Source: Bacteroidales bacterium
GTDB lineage: Bacteria; Bacteroidota; Bacteroidia; Bacteroidales; UBA10428
Assembly: GCA_016930375.1 (NCBI GenBank)
Contig: JAFGGU010000012.1
Span: 21,115-85,114, forward strand
Length of the DNA stretch: 64,000 nt
Reading direction: 5' to 3'
The position numbers were made by a program, and so were the translations under genes. Below the pieces are notes generated by a model. The model had not been told where the DNA came from and ran no database searches. It was given only the letters and a program-made list of their open reading frames with translations. Below are positions 49,767-58,096 of the stretch, piece after piece. Every line of letters begins with the position of its first letter. The first letter of the stretch is position 1.

Positions 49767-51386
49767 ATGAAAAGTAAAATCCTGACAGCATTAATCTGTT
49801 TCTCTTCCGTTTGGATTTCCTGTGACAAGACTAATCAGGAATACCGGATCATTGATCCCGAAACCCTGAAGGACAAAATCGCCGGCGGTTGGGCCGGCAA
49901 AATGATCGGCGTCACCTATGGGGGGCCTACAGAGTTCAGGGCTCAGGGCACCACCTATGAAGACACGATCCGCTGGTCTCCGGCCAATATTGATGAAAGC
50001 TTATGGCAGGATGATATTTACGTGCAGCTCACCTTTCTTATGACCATGGATCAGTATGGCCTGGATGCCCCGGCCAAGAAATACCAGGAGATGTTTGCCA
50101 AAGCAGGCTATCCGTTATGGCATGCCAATGTTCAGGCCCGGAAAAATTATTATGACAGCATATTTCCGCCTCAGTCGGGAAATCCTCAATACAACATCCA
50201 TGCGGATGATATTGATTTTCAGATCGAATCGGATTACATCGGGTTCATGTGTCCCGGGATGCCGCAACAGGTTGTCAGTATTTGCGATAAGATAGGTCAT
50301 ATCATGAATTACGGAGACGGCCTCTATGGAGGAATCTTTGTGGCCGCCTTATATGCGGAAGCCTTCTTTGAATCCGACGTGAACAAGGTCATTGAGCATG
50401 CACTTTTATCAATACCGGCCGAAAGTGATTATGCCCGGATCATATGCGATGTGATCGTGCTTCACAAGCAATACCCGTCTGATTGGAGAGCGGCCTGGAA
50501 AGAACTGGAATCCAAATGGGGCGGGGAGGATATTTGCGGAGCCGGAAGCACCTTTAATATAGATGCCAAACTAAACGGCGCTTATATTGTGATGGGACTA
50601 CTTTATGGAGAAGGGGATCCCTTCAGGACGCTTGAGATTTCAACGCGTTGCGGACAGGACTCAGATTGCAATCCATCCAATGCCATGGCTGTATTGGGTG
50701 TTATGAAGGGATTGAGTAATCTGCCGGTAAGGATGCAACATGGAATAAATGCGATCGGGGATTCAATTTTCATCAATACGACATACAGTTTCAACAAAGC
50801 TGTGAATAGCACTTATTCCTATGCCCTTGGCTTCATTCAGGAAAATGGCGGGAAAGTGTCAGACAGTGAAATTAAAATTAAAAGGCAGGATCCCGTTGCC
50901 TTGCCGCTGGAAGTTTCTTTTCCTGACCTGGTATTCGATCACAAAATTTCCGTCTTCGGTGAGTCAACCTGGAAGTTCAAAGGGAAATGGGAAACTTTGA
51001 AAACCATTCCGTGGGGCGAAAAAAATCCTGTCAGTCAGTCGGTTTACTCCGAAAATTCCGGTGATGAAGCCGAGCTTACTTTTACAGGTACCGGCATAAC
51101 CCTGATGGGGAACTGGACCAAAGACGGCGGCACGGCATACCTATATCTCGACGGGGAATTGAACAGGACAATTGATTCTTATTTCTTCCGGAGCAACCAG
51201 GAACACTATGATATCAACCTGTGGCATGTCTTCGGACTCGCACCGGGAAATCACACCATCAAATTAAAAGTGAAAGGTGAAAAGCGGGCAGAATCCATGG
51301 GAACGCGGGTATATATTACCGAAGCCCTTATTTTCAATACTGCCCCGAAGAATAGCGTGAATTACAAATTTTCTTTTGAAAAATAA
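49767..51386 (+). CDS. ADP-ribosylglycohydrolase-family lipoprotein
   Basis: 539 residues. Signal with lipobox WISC (Cys19). The catalytic all-alpha domain (about 30-370) has AGGWAGKMIGVTYGGPTEF, the metal-ligand runs QDDIYVQ and HADDIDFQ, and GQDSDCNPSNAMAVLGVM. These are the DD and DxD-type ligands of the dinuclear magnesium site. The C-terminal 150 residues form a beta-rich domain (DEAELTFTGTGITLMGNW, AYLYLDGELN) of carbohydrate-binding type. Family enzymes remove ADP-ribose from proteins or hydrolyse related glycosidic bonds. An exported member beside a nucleoside hydrolase suggests nutrient scavenging, not signalling; inference. Confidence 0.83.
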   Translation: MKSKILTALICFSSVWISCDKTNQEYRIIDPETLKDKIAGGWAGKMIGVTYGGPTEFRAQGTTYEDTIRWSPANIDESLWQDDIYVQLTFLMTMDQYGLDAPAKKYQEMFAKAGYPLWHANVQARKNYYDSIFPPQSGNPQYNIHADDIDFQIESDYIGFMCPGMPQQVVSICDKIGHIMNYGDGLYGGIFVAALYAEAFFESDVNKVIEHALLSIPAESDYARIICDVIVLHKQYPSDWRAAWKELESKWGGEDICGAGSTFNIDAKLNGAYIVMGLLYGEGDPFRTLEISTRCGQDSDCNPSNAMAVLGVMKGLSNLPVRMQHGINAIGDSIFINTTYSFNKAVNSTYSYALGFIQENGGKVSDSEIKIKRQDPVALPLEVSFPDLVFDHKISVFGESTWKFKGKWETLKTIPWGEKNPVSQSVYSENSGDEAELTFTGTGITLMGNWTKDGGTAYLYLDGELNRTIDSYFFRSNQEHYDINLWHVFGLAPGNHTIKLKVKGEKRAESMGTRVYITEALIFNTAPKNSVNYKFSFEK

Positions 51387-51397
51387 TAAAGCATATC

Positions 51398-52393
51398 ATG
51401 TACATCGTTGAATCGTACACAACTGCCGTTGTCCTCACATTCATTACCATGTTGTGCTGGGGATCATGGGCCAACACCCAGAAAATCGCCAGGGGCTACC
51501 GTTTTGAACTTTTTTACTGGGACTATGTGCTGGGAATCCTGATTTTCTCATTGATTCTTGGATTTACCCTGGGCAGTAATGGATCTGCAGGAATGAGTTT
51601 TACCCATAGTATTTCACAGGCTTCCGCCCGGAATATAGGGAATGCCATGCTGGGCGGTGTCGTTTTTAACCTGTCGAATATCCTCCTGGTTGCAGCCATT
51701 GCCGTTGCAGGCATGTCCATCGCATTTCCCGTAGGTGTGGGTCTTTGCATGGTACTTGGCGTAATCATCAATTATATTGCAACGCCCAGGGGAGATGCAG
51801 TCACCTTGTTTGTCGGGGTAGCACTGGTTACACTGGCCATTGTGCTGGATGCCCTGGCTTATCGCAAACTGACCAGCAGTCAGCAAACCACACCGGCCAA
51901 AGGCATCATCCTTTCCGTAATGGCAGGCTTTCTGATGGCTTGGTTCTTTCGTTTTGTCGCAAGTTCCATTGCCACTGATCCGGTAATTCCGGAAGCAGGG
52001 AAGCTCACTCCCTATACGGCTTTCTTTTTCTTTGTCATGGGTATCGTGCTCAGCAATCTGCTGTTCAATACCTTTTTAATGAAAAAGCCCATTACCGGTG
52101 AACCGGTTACTTTCAAACAATATTTCAGTGAAGGGCCTAAAGGACACCTGGCGGGAATCCTCGGAGGCATGATCTGGGCGCTTGGAACAGCCCTGAGTCT
52201 TATAGCAGCCGGAAAAGCAGGGTATGCGATATCTTTCGGACTGGGGCAGGGAGCAACGCTCATCGGTGCGTTGTGGGGCGTTTTCATCTGGAAGGAATTC
52301 AAGGCGGCACCCAAAGGCACGAATTTACTGCTTGCCCTGATGTTCCTGTTGTTTGTCGCAGGCCTGGGTTTGATCATTATTGCCGGAATCTGA
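51398..52393 (+). CDS. Ureide-permease/RbsU-like membrane carrier
   Basis: 331 residues, ten TM helices of the drug/metabolite-transporter fold. The start FITMLCWGSWANTQKIARGYRFELFYWDYVLGIL is characteristic of the ureide-permease and GRP sugar-uptake branch. Likely imports ribose or a nucleobase released by the two lipoprotein hydrolases upstream. 11 nt after the ADP-ribosylglycohydrolase stop, clearly the same operon. Confidence 0.85.
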   Translation: MYIVESYTTAVVLTFITMLCWGSWANTQKIARGYRFELFYWDYVLGILIFSLILGFTLGSNGSAGMSFTHSISQASARNIGNAMLGGVVFNLSNILLVAAIAVAGMSIAFPVGVGLCMVLGVIINYIATPRGDAVTLFVGVALVTLAIVLDALAYRKLTSSQQTTPAKGIILSVMAGFLMAWFFRFVASSIATDPVIPEAGKLTPYTAFFFFVMGIVLSNLLFNTFLMKKPITGEPVTFKQYFSEGPKGHLAGILGGMIWALGTALSLIAAGKAGYAISFGLGQGATLIGALWGVFIWKEFKAAPKGTNLLLALMFLLFVAGLGLIIIAGI

Positions 52394-52429
52394 GGTAAAT
52401 GAACTTATCCAATATTTTAGAGGTTTATT

Positions 52430-53164
52430 ATGAAAAAGGTAAAAAATCTTTCAGTTTGGATCACTAGTTTGTGTTTTGCCTGTTTTTTGCAGAATTATTC
52501 CTGTACAGGCAAATCCGGAACCACGACTGCAACAGGTGAAGAATTACAATCAGAAGCGCCTGACACGGCATGGCATGAACTTTTTAACGGAACGGATCTC
52601 ACAGGATGGCAACATGTGGGAGATGGTTTTATGACCGTAGAGGATGGGATCATCCGGACGCACGGTGGCATGGGATTGCTTTACTGGACGGGAAGCAGGA
52701 TCGGCAACTGCATTTTACACGTGGAATGGAGAATGGAGAAGGAAAACAGCAATTCCGGGGTATTCGTCAGGATCCCTGTTGAACCCAAAGAGGCCTGGAT
52801 GCCGGTATTTTATGGTCACGAGATACAGGTGGACAACCACCCGGAACTTTCGGGTGAGGATGAATACCATGCCACCGGTCAGATCTATGCCATGACAAAA
52901 CCCCTTGCGCAAGCCTGGAAACCGGGACCGGAATGGAATACCTTTGACATTACCCTCGATGGTCCCCGGACTGTTGTTTACCTGAACGGCATGAAGGTTA
53001 CCGATTATACCGACGGTGATCCCATACCGGAACGCAAGTTTGATTTTGAGCCATTCCCCGGACCCAGGCCTGATTCAGGGTATTTCGGGTTGCAAAACCA
53101 CGGTGAGCATGATGTGGTTTTTTACAGGAGAGTGGCCCTGAAAAAACTGCCTCCGAAAATATAA
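52430..53164 (+). CDS. DUF1080 lipoprotein (3-keto-glycoside hydrolase family)
   Basis: 244 residues. Lipobox NYSC (Cys26). Single DUF1080 jelly roll (about 50-240; WHELFNGTDLTGWQHVGDG, GNCILHVEWRMEKENSNSGVFVR, GYFGLQNHGEHDVVFYRRVAL). From memory, members of this family hydrolyse 3-keto-disaccharides made by Gfo/Idh/MocA oxidases. The next gene is exactly such an oxidoreductase, 25 nt downstream, so the pair probably acts together in the envelope. Confidence 0.84.
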   Translation: MKKVKNLSVWITSLCFACFLQNYSCTGKSGTTTATGEELQSEAPDTAWHELFNGTDLTGWQHVGDGFMTVEDGIIRTHGGMGLLYWTGSRIGNCILHVEWRMEKENSNSGVFVRIPVEPKEAWMPVFYGHEIQVDNHPELSGEDEYHATGQIYAMTKPLAQAWKPGPEWNTFDITLDGPRTVVYLNGMKVTDYTDGDPIPERKFDFEPFPGPRPDSGYFGLQNHGEHDVVFYRRVALKKLPPKI

Positions 53165-53189
53165 TTACCCCTCATTAAACATTTTAATT

Positions 53190-54536
53190 ATGAAAAAAGA
53201 ATTATCACGCCGGAAGTTTCTGCAAACAAGCGCCCTGGCCACAGGAGGTCTGGTGACAGCCAACACCATAAGGCTTGAAGCAAGCCCTGTTTTGAAAACC
53301 AGAAAAGTAGCGCCGGGCGATCAACTTCGCTTCGGCATCATAGGCATTGGCATGCAGGGATCGGGACTGTTATCCGGGGCTCTGTCCATCCCGGGTGTTG
53401 AATGTGCAGGGGCCGCTGACCTGTATGACGGACGTCACACCCTTGCCAAAGAAATTACCGGTAATCCTGACCTGTTTACAACACGTCGTTACCAGGATCT
53501 GCTGGAGCGGAAGGATATCGACTGCATTATTGCTGCGGTGCCCGACCACTGGCATAAAAAGGTGGTTGTAGATGCCTGCAATGCCGGCAAGGATATTTAC
53601 TGTGAAAAGCCCATGTCGCACAGTATTGCAGATGGTTTTGAAATGGTGGAGGCCGCAAGCCGGAATAACCGTATTATACAGATAGGATCACAGCGCACCA
53701 GCTCTGCCATTTGTGCAAAATCCCGTGAACTTTACGCAGCAGGCGTCATCGGCGAAATTGAACATGTTGAGCTTTCACTCGGCCGGAACGATCCCACCGG
53801 GGCATGGCAGTATCCGCCGCCAACAGATCTTTCTCCTGCCAACCTCGACTGGAATACCTGGCTGGGAACCGCCCCGAAAATACCGTTCAATCCCCTGCAT
53901 TTTGCCCGGTGGCGCTGCTGGAAGGAATACGGTACCGGTGTCGGCGGTGACCTGATGGTGCACCTGATCAGCGGAATGCTGTATACCCTGGGATGGAATG
54001 AGATCCCCCGGTCGGCACAATCCCTCGGCGGCATCTTCCGCTGGAAGGATGGCCGCAATATGCCCGATCTGCACCTGGTACTTTTCGATTTCCATGGCGT
54101 ACCGGTATATGTGCGGTTAGGCCTGGGGACCGAATCACCCGAACTGGCCCGTTTTTATGGTCCAAAGGGAATTCTCGACCTTCAGGGCTCCTTAATACAG
54201 CTGTCGCCGCAACCCGGAATTGATACGTACCCCAGCTATTATGCCTCCGGGTTTCCGAGGGCAATGCAGGAAGAATACTATAGCAGGTGGAAAGAGGAAA
54301 ATGCGCCCCAACCCGGCAGGGAACCCTTATCCGATAAGACAACCTGGAGTGGACATGATTATGACGATATGGTGCCCCACCTGGTCAATTTTTTCGAAGC
54401 GGTAAAATCACGCAAACCTGTGGCACAGGACGCAGTTTTCGGCAATCATGCCGCCATTGCCTGTCACATGGCGAACGAATCGTATTTCCGGCAGAAACAG
54501 GTTATTTGGGACGAGAAAACAAAAACGGTTGTGTAA
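53190..54536 (+). CDS. Exported Gfo/Idh/MocA oxidoreductase, copy 3
   Basis: 448 residues with twin-arginine-type signal LSRRKFLQTSALATGGLVTA. Rossmann motif FGIIGIGMQGSGLLSGAL, conserved PDHWHKKVVVDACNAGKDIYCEKP, C-domain WKEYGTGVGGDLMVHLISGML with a His at the active-site position. Resembles the minus-strand copy at 54580 more than the two uxa-linked copies (shared EYGTGVGGDL- and SQR-type segments). Candidate glycoside 3-dehydrogenase feeding the DUF1080 hydrolase upstream. Ends before a bidirectional terminator. Confidence 0.85.
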   Translation: MKKELSRRKFLQTSALATGGLVTANTIRLEASPVLKTRKVAPGDQLRFGIIGIGMQGSGLLSGALSIPGVECAGAADLYDGRHTLAKEITGNPDLFTTRRYQDLLERKDIDCIIAAVPDHWHKKVVVDACNAGKDIYCEKPMSHSIADGFEMVEAASRNNRIIQIGSQRTSSAICAKSRELYAAGVIGEIEHVELSLGRNDPTGAWQYPPPTDLSPANLDWNTWLGTAPKIPFNPLHFARWRCWKEYGTGVGGDLMVHLISGMLYTLGWNEIPRSAQSLGGIFRWKDGRNMPDLHLVLFDFHGVPVYVRLGLGTESPELARFYGPKGILDLQGSLIQLSPQPGIDTYPSYYASGFPRAMQEEYYSRWKEENAPQPGREPLSDKTTWSGHDYDDMVPHLVNFFEAVKSRKPVAQDAVFGNHAAIACHMANESYFRQKQVIWDEKTKTVV

Positions 54537-54542
54537 AAATAG

Positions 54543-54571
54543 GTAGAGACGGGTTTCAAACCCGTCTCTAC
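54543..54571. terminator. Bidirectional terminator-like palindrome
   Basis: 14-bp perfect arms (54543-54556 with 54558-54571) around a single C, with an ATTTTTATTT tract on the plus side. It lies between two convergent oxidoreductase genes and so can end both transcripts. Its centre GTTT-C-AAAC matches the palindrome at 13352-13376. Confidence 0.75.
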
Positions 54572-54579
54572 ATTTTTAT

Positions 54580-55971
54580 TTAAACAACCTTCATATTCAC
54601 CGGATCCCAGTTGATGATTTTTTTCTGGAAATAGCTGTCGTTGCAGGCCAGTGTGGGAGCTGCCGCCCTGAAAGCAAACTCGGGTCCTTCCACCAGGGGC
54701 AGGTTGTTACGAACGCCATCGAAGAAATTTCTGAAATGTTCCACGTGCTCGTCATATTCTTCCGGCGCCACGTAAGTAACACCCGGCACTTCCGGCCTTT
54801 TCCGGTCTTCCGCCGTGTACTTGAGATCATATTGTTTCATGAGTTCATCCTGCATGGCTTGCGGATAAGAGTAAATAGCATCCCAGCCGCCGATTCCCGG
54901 GGCTTTCGACATGATGCTGTGGGTAAGGCTGAAGCCGTTATCAAGCATTTCCAGCGCGCCTTCACTCCCAATAAAACGGGTCACACCCTTGTCACCCAGT
55001 CCACTGACGAAATTCACCCTTAACATTACCTGGAAAGCAGGATGCTCTTTCGATTCAGGGTACTGCATAACGGCAGTCATCACATCCGGAACATCACGGC
55101 CGTCTTTCCAATAGCAAAGCTGTCCGGATGCAAAGATGGTCTTTGGTCCGAGTGAATCGGTTACCAGGTGAATGCCGGATAATAAATGAACAAACAGGTC
55201 GCCGGCGACACCGGTGCCGAAATCGCTGTAATTTCTCCACCAGAAGAACTTTTTCGGATCATAGGGCATTTTTGCCATGCCTTCGATGTAGCGATCCCAG
55301 TCAACGGTCTGCGGAGATCCGTCGGTCGGCATGGTATACTCCCAGGCTCCGAGGGCATCCTGCCTGTCGAATGAGGCTTCAATGCAATTCAGCTGACCAA
55401 TAGCCCCGCTCTTGTACAATTCTTTGGCTTTTGCATAAACAATGCTGCTGACCCGCTGACTACCCACCTGCATGGGTTTATTGGTCTTTTTCTGGGCAGC
55501 GATCACAGGAAGTCCGTCACTGATCTTCTGAACGACCGGTTTTTCACAATACACTGCCATACCGCTGTTCATGGCATCGATGGAAATCCGGGCATGCCAG
55601 TTATCGCTGGTGGCAATAATGACGGCATCAATGTCCTTGCGCTGCAATATTTCACGGTAATCACGGGTAGTGAAGATGTGGTCGCCATACTTTTCCCTGG
55701 CACGAATCAGCCTGCCGGTATACAGATCACACACGGCAGCCAGCTCAACGCCGGGTATTTTGAGCGCCGAATCCGTGTCGGCATGGCCCATGATGCCCAT
55801 ACCAATGGTGGCAACGCGGATCTTATCGTTGGAGCTGATCCTCGGTTTATATGGAATTACCCTCTTCTCACTGCCTTCTGAAGCGAAGGACTTCAGTGAG
55901 CCTGCGGCGATCAGTAAGGATGTGCCTCCCAATTGCCGGATGAATCTTCTGCGTGATGGTTTGACTTTCAT
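54580..55971 (-). CDS. Exported Gfo/Idh/MocA oxidoreductase, copy 4
   Basis: 463 residues. Signal PSRRRFIRQLGGTSLLIAAG with twin arginines. Rossmann motif VATIGMGIMGHADTDSAL, then WHARISIDAMNSGMAVYCEKPVVQ, C-domain FGTGVAGDLFVHLLSGIHLV. It carries the SQR tripeptide after AMQVG-like MQVGSQRVSS, as does copy 3. Monocistronic, convergent with copy 3. The substrate is unknown; a sugar dehydrogenase in the periplasm is the family expectation. Confidence 0.85.
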   Translation of the reverse strand: MKVKPSRRRFIRQLGGTSLLIAAGSLKSFASEGSEKRVIPYKPRISSNDKIRVATIGMGIMGHADTDSALKIPGVELAAVCDLYTGRLIRAREKYGDHIFTTRDYREILQRKDIDAVIIATSDNWHARISIDAMNSGMAVYCEKPVVQKISDGLPVIAAQKKTNKPMQVGSQRVSSIVYAKAKELYKSGAIGQLNCIEASFDRQDALGAWEYTMPTDGSPQTVDWDRYIEGMAKMPYDPKKFFWWRNYSDFGTGVAGDLFVHLLSGIHLVTDSLGPKTIFASGQLCYWKDGRDVPDVMTAVMQYPESKEHPAFQVMLRVNFVSGLGDKGVTRFIGSEGALEMLDNGFSLTHSIMSKAPGIGGWDAIYSYPQAMQDELMKQYDLKYTAEDRKRPEVPGVTYVAPEEYDEHVEHFRNFFDGVRNNLPLVEGPEFAFRAAAPTLACNDSYFQKKIINWDPVNMKVV

Positions 55972-56113
55972 ATGAATGGTTTTTTATGTATGAAAAGCGT
56001 ATTAATTGTTATCTTTAACAAGTTCAAATACTTTATAAAATTATTATTTTCACAACAATTCAGTCTATTTAAGAAGTAAAAAGTAAGTCATTGAATAAAC
56101 TGACGGTTTTTGC

Positions 56114-57475
56114 ATGGAACTTTATCTGATCATTGCTGCGCTCGTGCTTTTGTTGGTGAACCTGATCTTTCAACTGCTTTCACCTCCGGGGAAAATACTG
56201 ACCGGTCTTTCGGCGCGGCTCGACCAAACCGATAAAAACAGTGAAAGGGTTGAGAATACGGTCAGGGAAGAAGTAAAAACAAACCGCCAGGAGCTCTCGG
56301 GAACACTCAGCAGTTTTCAATCCTCATTTCTTGAAACCCAGAATATCACTTCGAAATCACAACTCGATCAGCTAAAAGCCATTTCTGATTCAAATCGTGA
56401 GGAACTAACCCGTGTGCTCAAGGAATTTCAGACGTCATTTGACCGGAATGTGGAATCCTTTAATACCTTGCAGAGAGAAAAATTCGGGCAGCTGGAAATC
56501 AAGCAGCAGGAGTTGATACAAAATACAGAAAAGAAACTCGAGCAGATGCGTGAGACTGTGGACGAGAAACTGCAAAAGACCCTGAATGAAAGGCTCGGGC
56601 AGTCCTTTGAACTGGTAAGCCGTCAGCTGGAGAGCGTCCAAAAAGGACTTGGGGAAATGCAGAATCTGGCCCAGGATGTCGGTGGACTGAAGAAGGTGCT
56701 GAGCAACGTGAAAATGCGGGGAGGCCTGGGTGAGGTGCGTCTTGAAATGTTACTGGAACAGATCCTTGCCCCTGAGCAATATGAAGCCAATGTGAAAACC
56801 AAGAAGGGATCCTCTGACAGGGTTGAATTTGCCATTAAGCTGCCGGGCAGGGATGAGGAAAGAGGTGTTGTTTATCTTCCCGTTGACGCCAAGTTCCCGC
56901 AGGAAGCCTATCACCATCTCACCGAGGCTTATGAAAACGGTGATGCGGATGCCATTGAGGCTTCCTCCCGAAACCTGGAGGCGATCATCAAAAAGATGGC
57001 CCGTGATATCCAGGAAAAGTATATTGATCCTCCCAATACCACAGATTTCGGGATCATGTTCCTCCCTTTCGAAGGTGTTTTCGCGGAGGTCATAAGGCGT
57101 TCCGAGCTGATTGAACAATTGCAGCGTGATTTCAGGATCATGGTAACCGGTCCGACTACCCTGGCCGCCATCCTGAACAGTCTGCAAATGGGATTCAAAA
57201 CCCTCGCGATCCAGCAAAGAAGCAGTGAAGTCTGGAAGGTGCTGGGCGCAATTAAAACCGAATTCGGAAAATTTGGCGGCATGCTGGAGAAAGCGCAGAA
57301 AAACCTGCATACCGCAACCAACCAGTTGGATGAACTGGTGGGCAAAAGAACAAAGGCCATTCAGCGACGGCTGAAGGATGTGGAATCTCTGCCTCAGGGT
57401 GAAGCCGCTCAGTATTTGCCTGAAATGACAGATTCGGAAGACGATATCGAAGAGGATCAGCCGGAAGAAAGCTGA
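56114..57475 (+). CDS. rmuC: DNA recombination protein RmuC
   Basis: 453 residues. N-terminal TM helix (about 3-22), a long coiled coil (about 30-185), then the RmuC nuclease-like core (about 190-390; MRGGLGEVRLEMLLEQIL, PVDAKFPQEAYHHLTEAYE, FGIMFLPFEGVFAEVIRR, GPTTLAAILNSLQMGFKTLAI). RmuC limits inversions and rearrangements at short inverted repeats, which is notable in a genome with many of them. 36 nt before gmhA. Confidence 0.93.
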   Translation: MELYLIIAALVLLLVNLIFQLLSPPGKILTGLSARLDQTDKNSERVENTVREEVKTNRQELSGTLSSFQSSFLETQNITSKSQLDQLKAISDSNREELTRVLKEFQTSFDRNVESFNTLQREKFGQLEIKQQELIQNTEKKLEQMRETVDEKLQKTLNERLGQSFELVSRQLESVQKGLGEMQNLAQDVGGLKKVLSNVKMRGGLGEVRLEMLLEQILAPEQYEANVKTKKGSSDRVEFAIKLPGRDEERGVVYLPVDAKFPQEAYHHLTEAYENGDADAIEASSRNLEAIIKKMARDIQEKYIDPPNTTDFGIMFLPFEGVFAEVIRRSELIEQLQRDFRIMVTGPTTLAAILNSLQMGFKTLAIQQRSSEVWKVLGAIKTEFGKFGGMLEKAQKNLHTATNQLDELVGKRTKAIQRRLKDVESLPQGEAAQYLPEMTDSEDDIEEDQPEES

Positions 57476-57511
57476 CCTGCCGGACATTATTTTTTTGCTA
57501 ACAGGAATACA

Positions 57512-58078
57512 ATGAACAGCATCAAACAGGAATTCATGGAGGCTCAATCGGTACTGGACGCATTCCTGTCCGATGACGCCAACTTTGCAGGAATAGAACT
57601 TGCGGGATCTATCATGGTTGATTCCCTGAAAGCAGGACATAAACTCATTTCCTGCGGCAATGGAGGATCCATGTGCGATGCCATGCATTTTGCCGAAGAA
57701 TTGTCAGGTTTATACCGCAACCAGCGAAAAGCGCTGGCTGCTCTTTCCATCTCTGACCCTTCACACATCACCTGTGCGGGAAATGATTTTGGATTCGATC
57801 ATGTCTTTTCGCGCTATGTTGAAGCAGTGGGACAGCAACACGATGTTCTGCTGGCCATCAGTACCAGCGGCAACTCGGCCAACGTTATAAATGCCGCTGA
57901 GGCTGCTAAATCAAAGGGTATGAAGGTAATCGGACTTACAGGAAAGGACGGAGGCAGGCTTTCCGGGTTATGCGACGTTGAAATCAGGGCTCCGTATACG
58001 AAATTTTCAGACCGGACACAGGAAATTCACATCAAGATCATTCATGCGCTGATTCATTACATTGAGCTGAATACCTGA
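57512..58078 (+). CDS. gmhA: Phosphoheptose isomerase
   Basis: 188 residues, SIS domain. Converts sedoheptulose-7-phosphate to D-glycero-D-manno-heptose-7-phosphate for the lipopolysaccharide core. Recognised by [40 protein letters not shown] and the C-terminal [16 protein letters not shown] with its metal-site His. Possibly co-transcribed with rmuC and the DUF5723 gene 18 nt downstream. Confidence 0.93.
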   Translation: MNSIKQEFMEAQSVLDAFLSDDANFAGIELAGSIMVDSLKAGHKLISCGNGGSMCDAMHFAEELSGLYRNQRKALAALSISDPSHITCAGNDFGFDHVFSRYVEAVGQQHDVLLAISTSGNSANVINAAEAAKSKGMKVIGLTGKDGGRLSGLCDVEIRAPYTKFSDRTQEIHIKIIHALIHYIELNT

Positions 58079-58096
58079 CCTTCCATACCTACCTGT

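Noticed and set aside
56750-57688. 312-codon open frame on the minus strand over rmuC and gmhA
   Set aside because: It crosses two well-recognised plus-strand genes and its translation has no recognisable domain.
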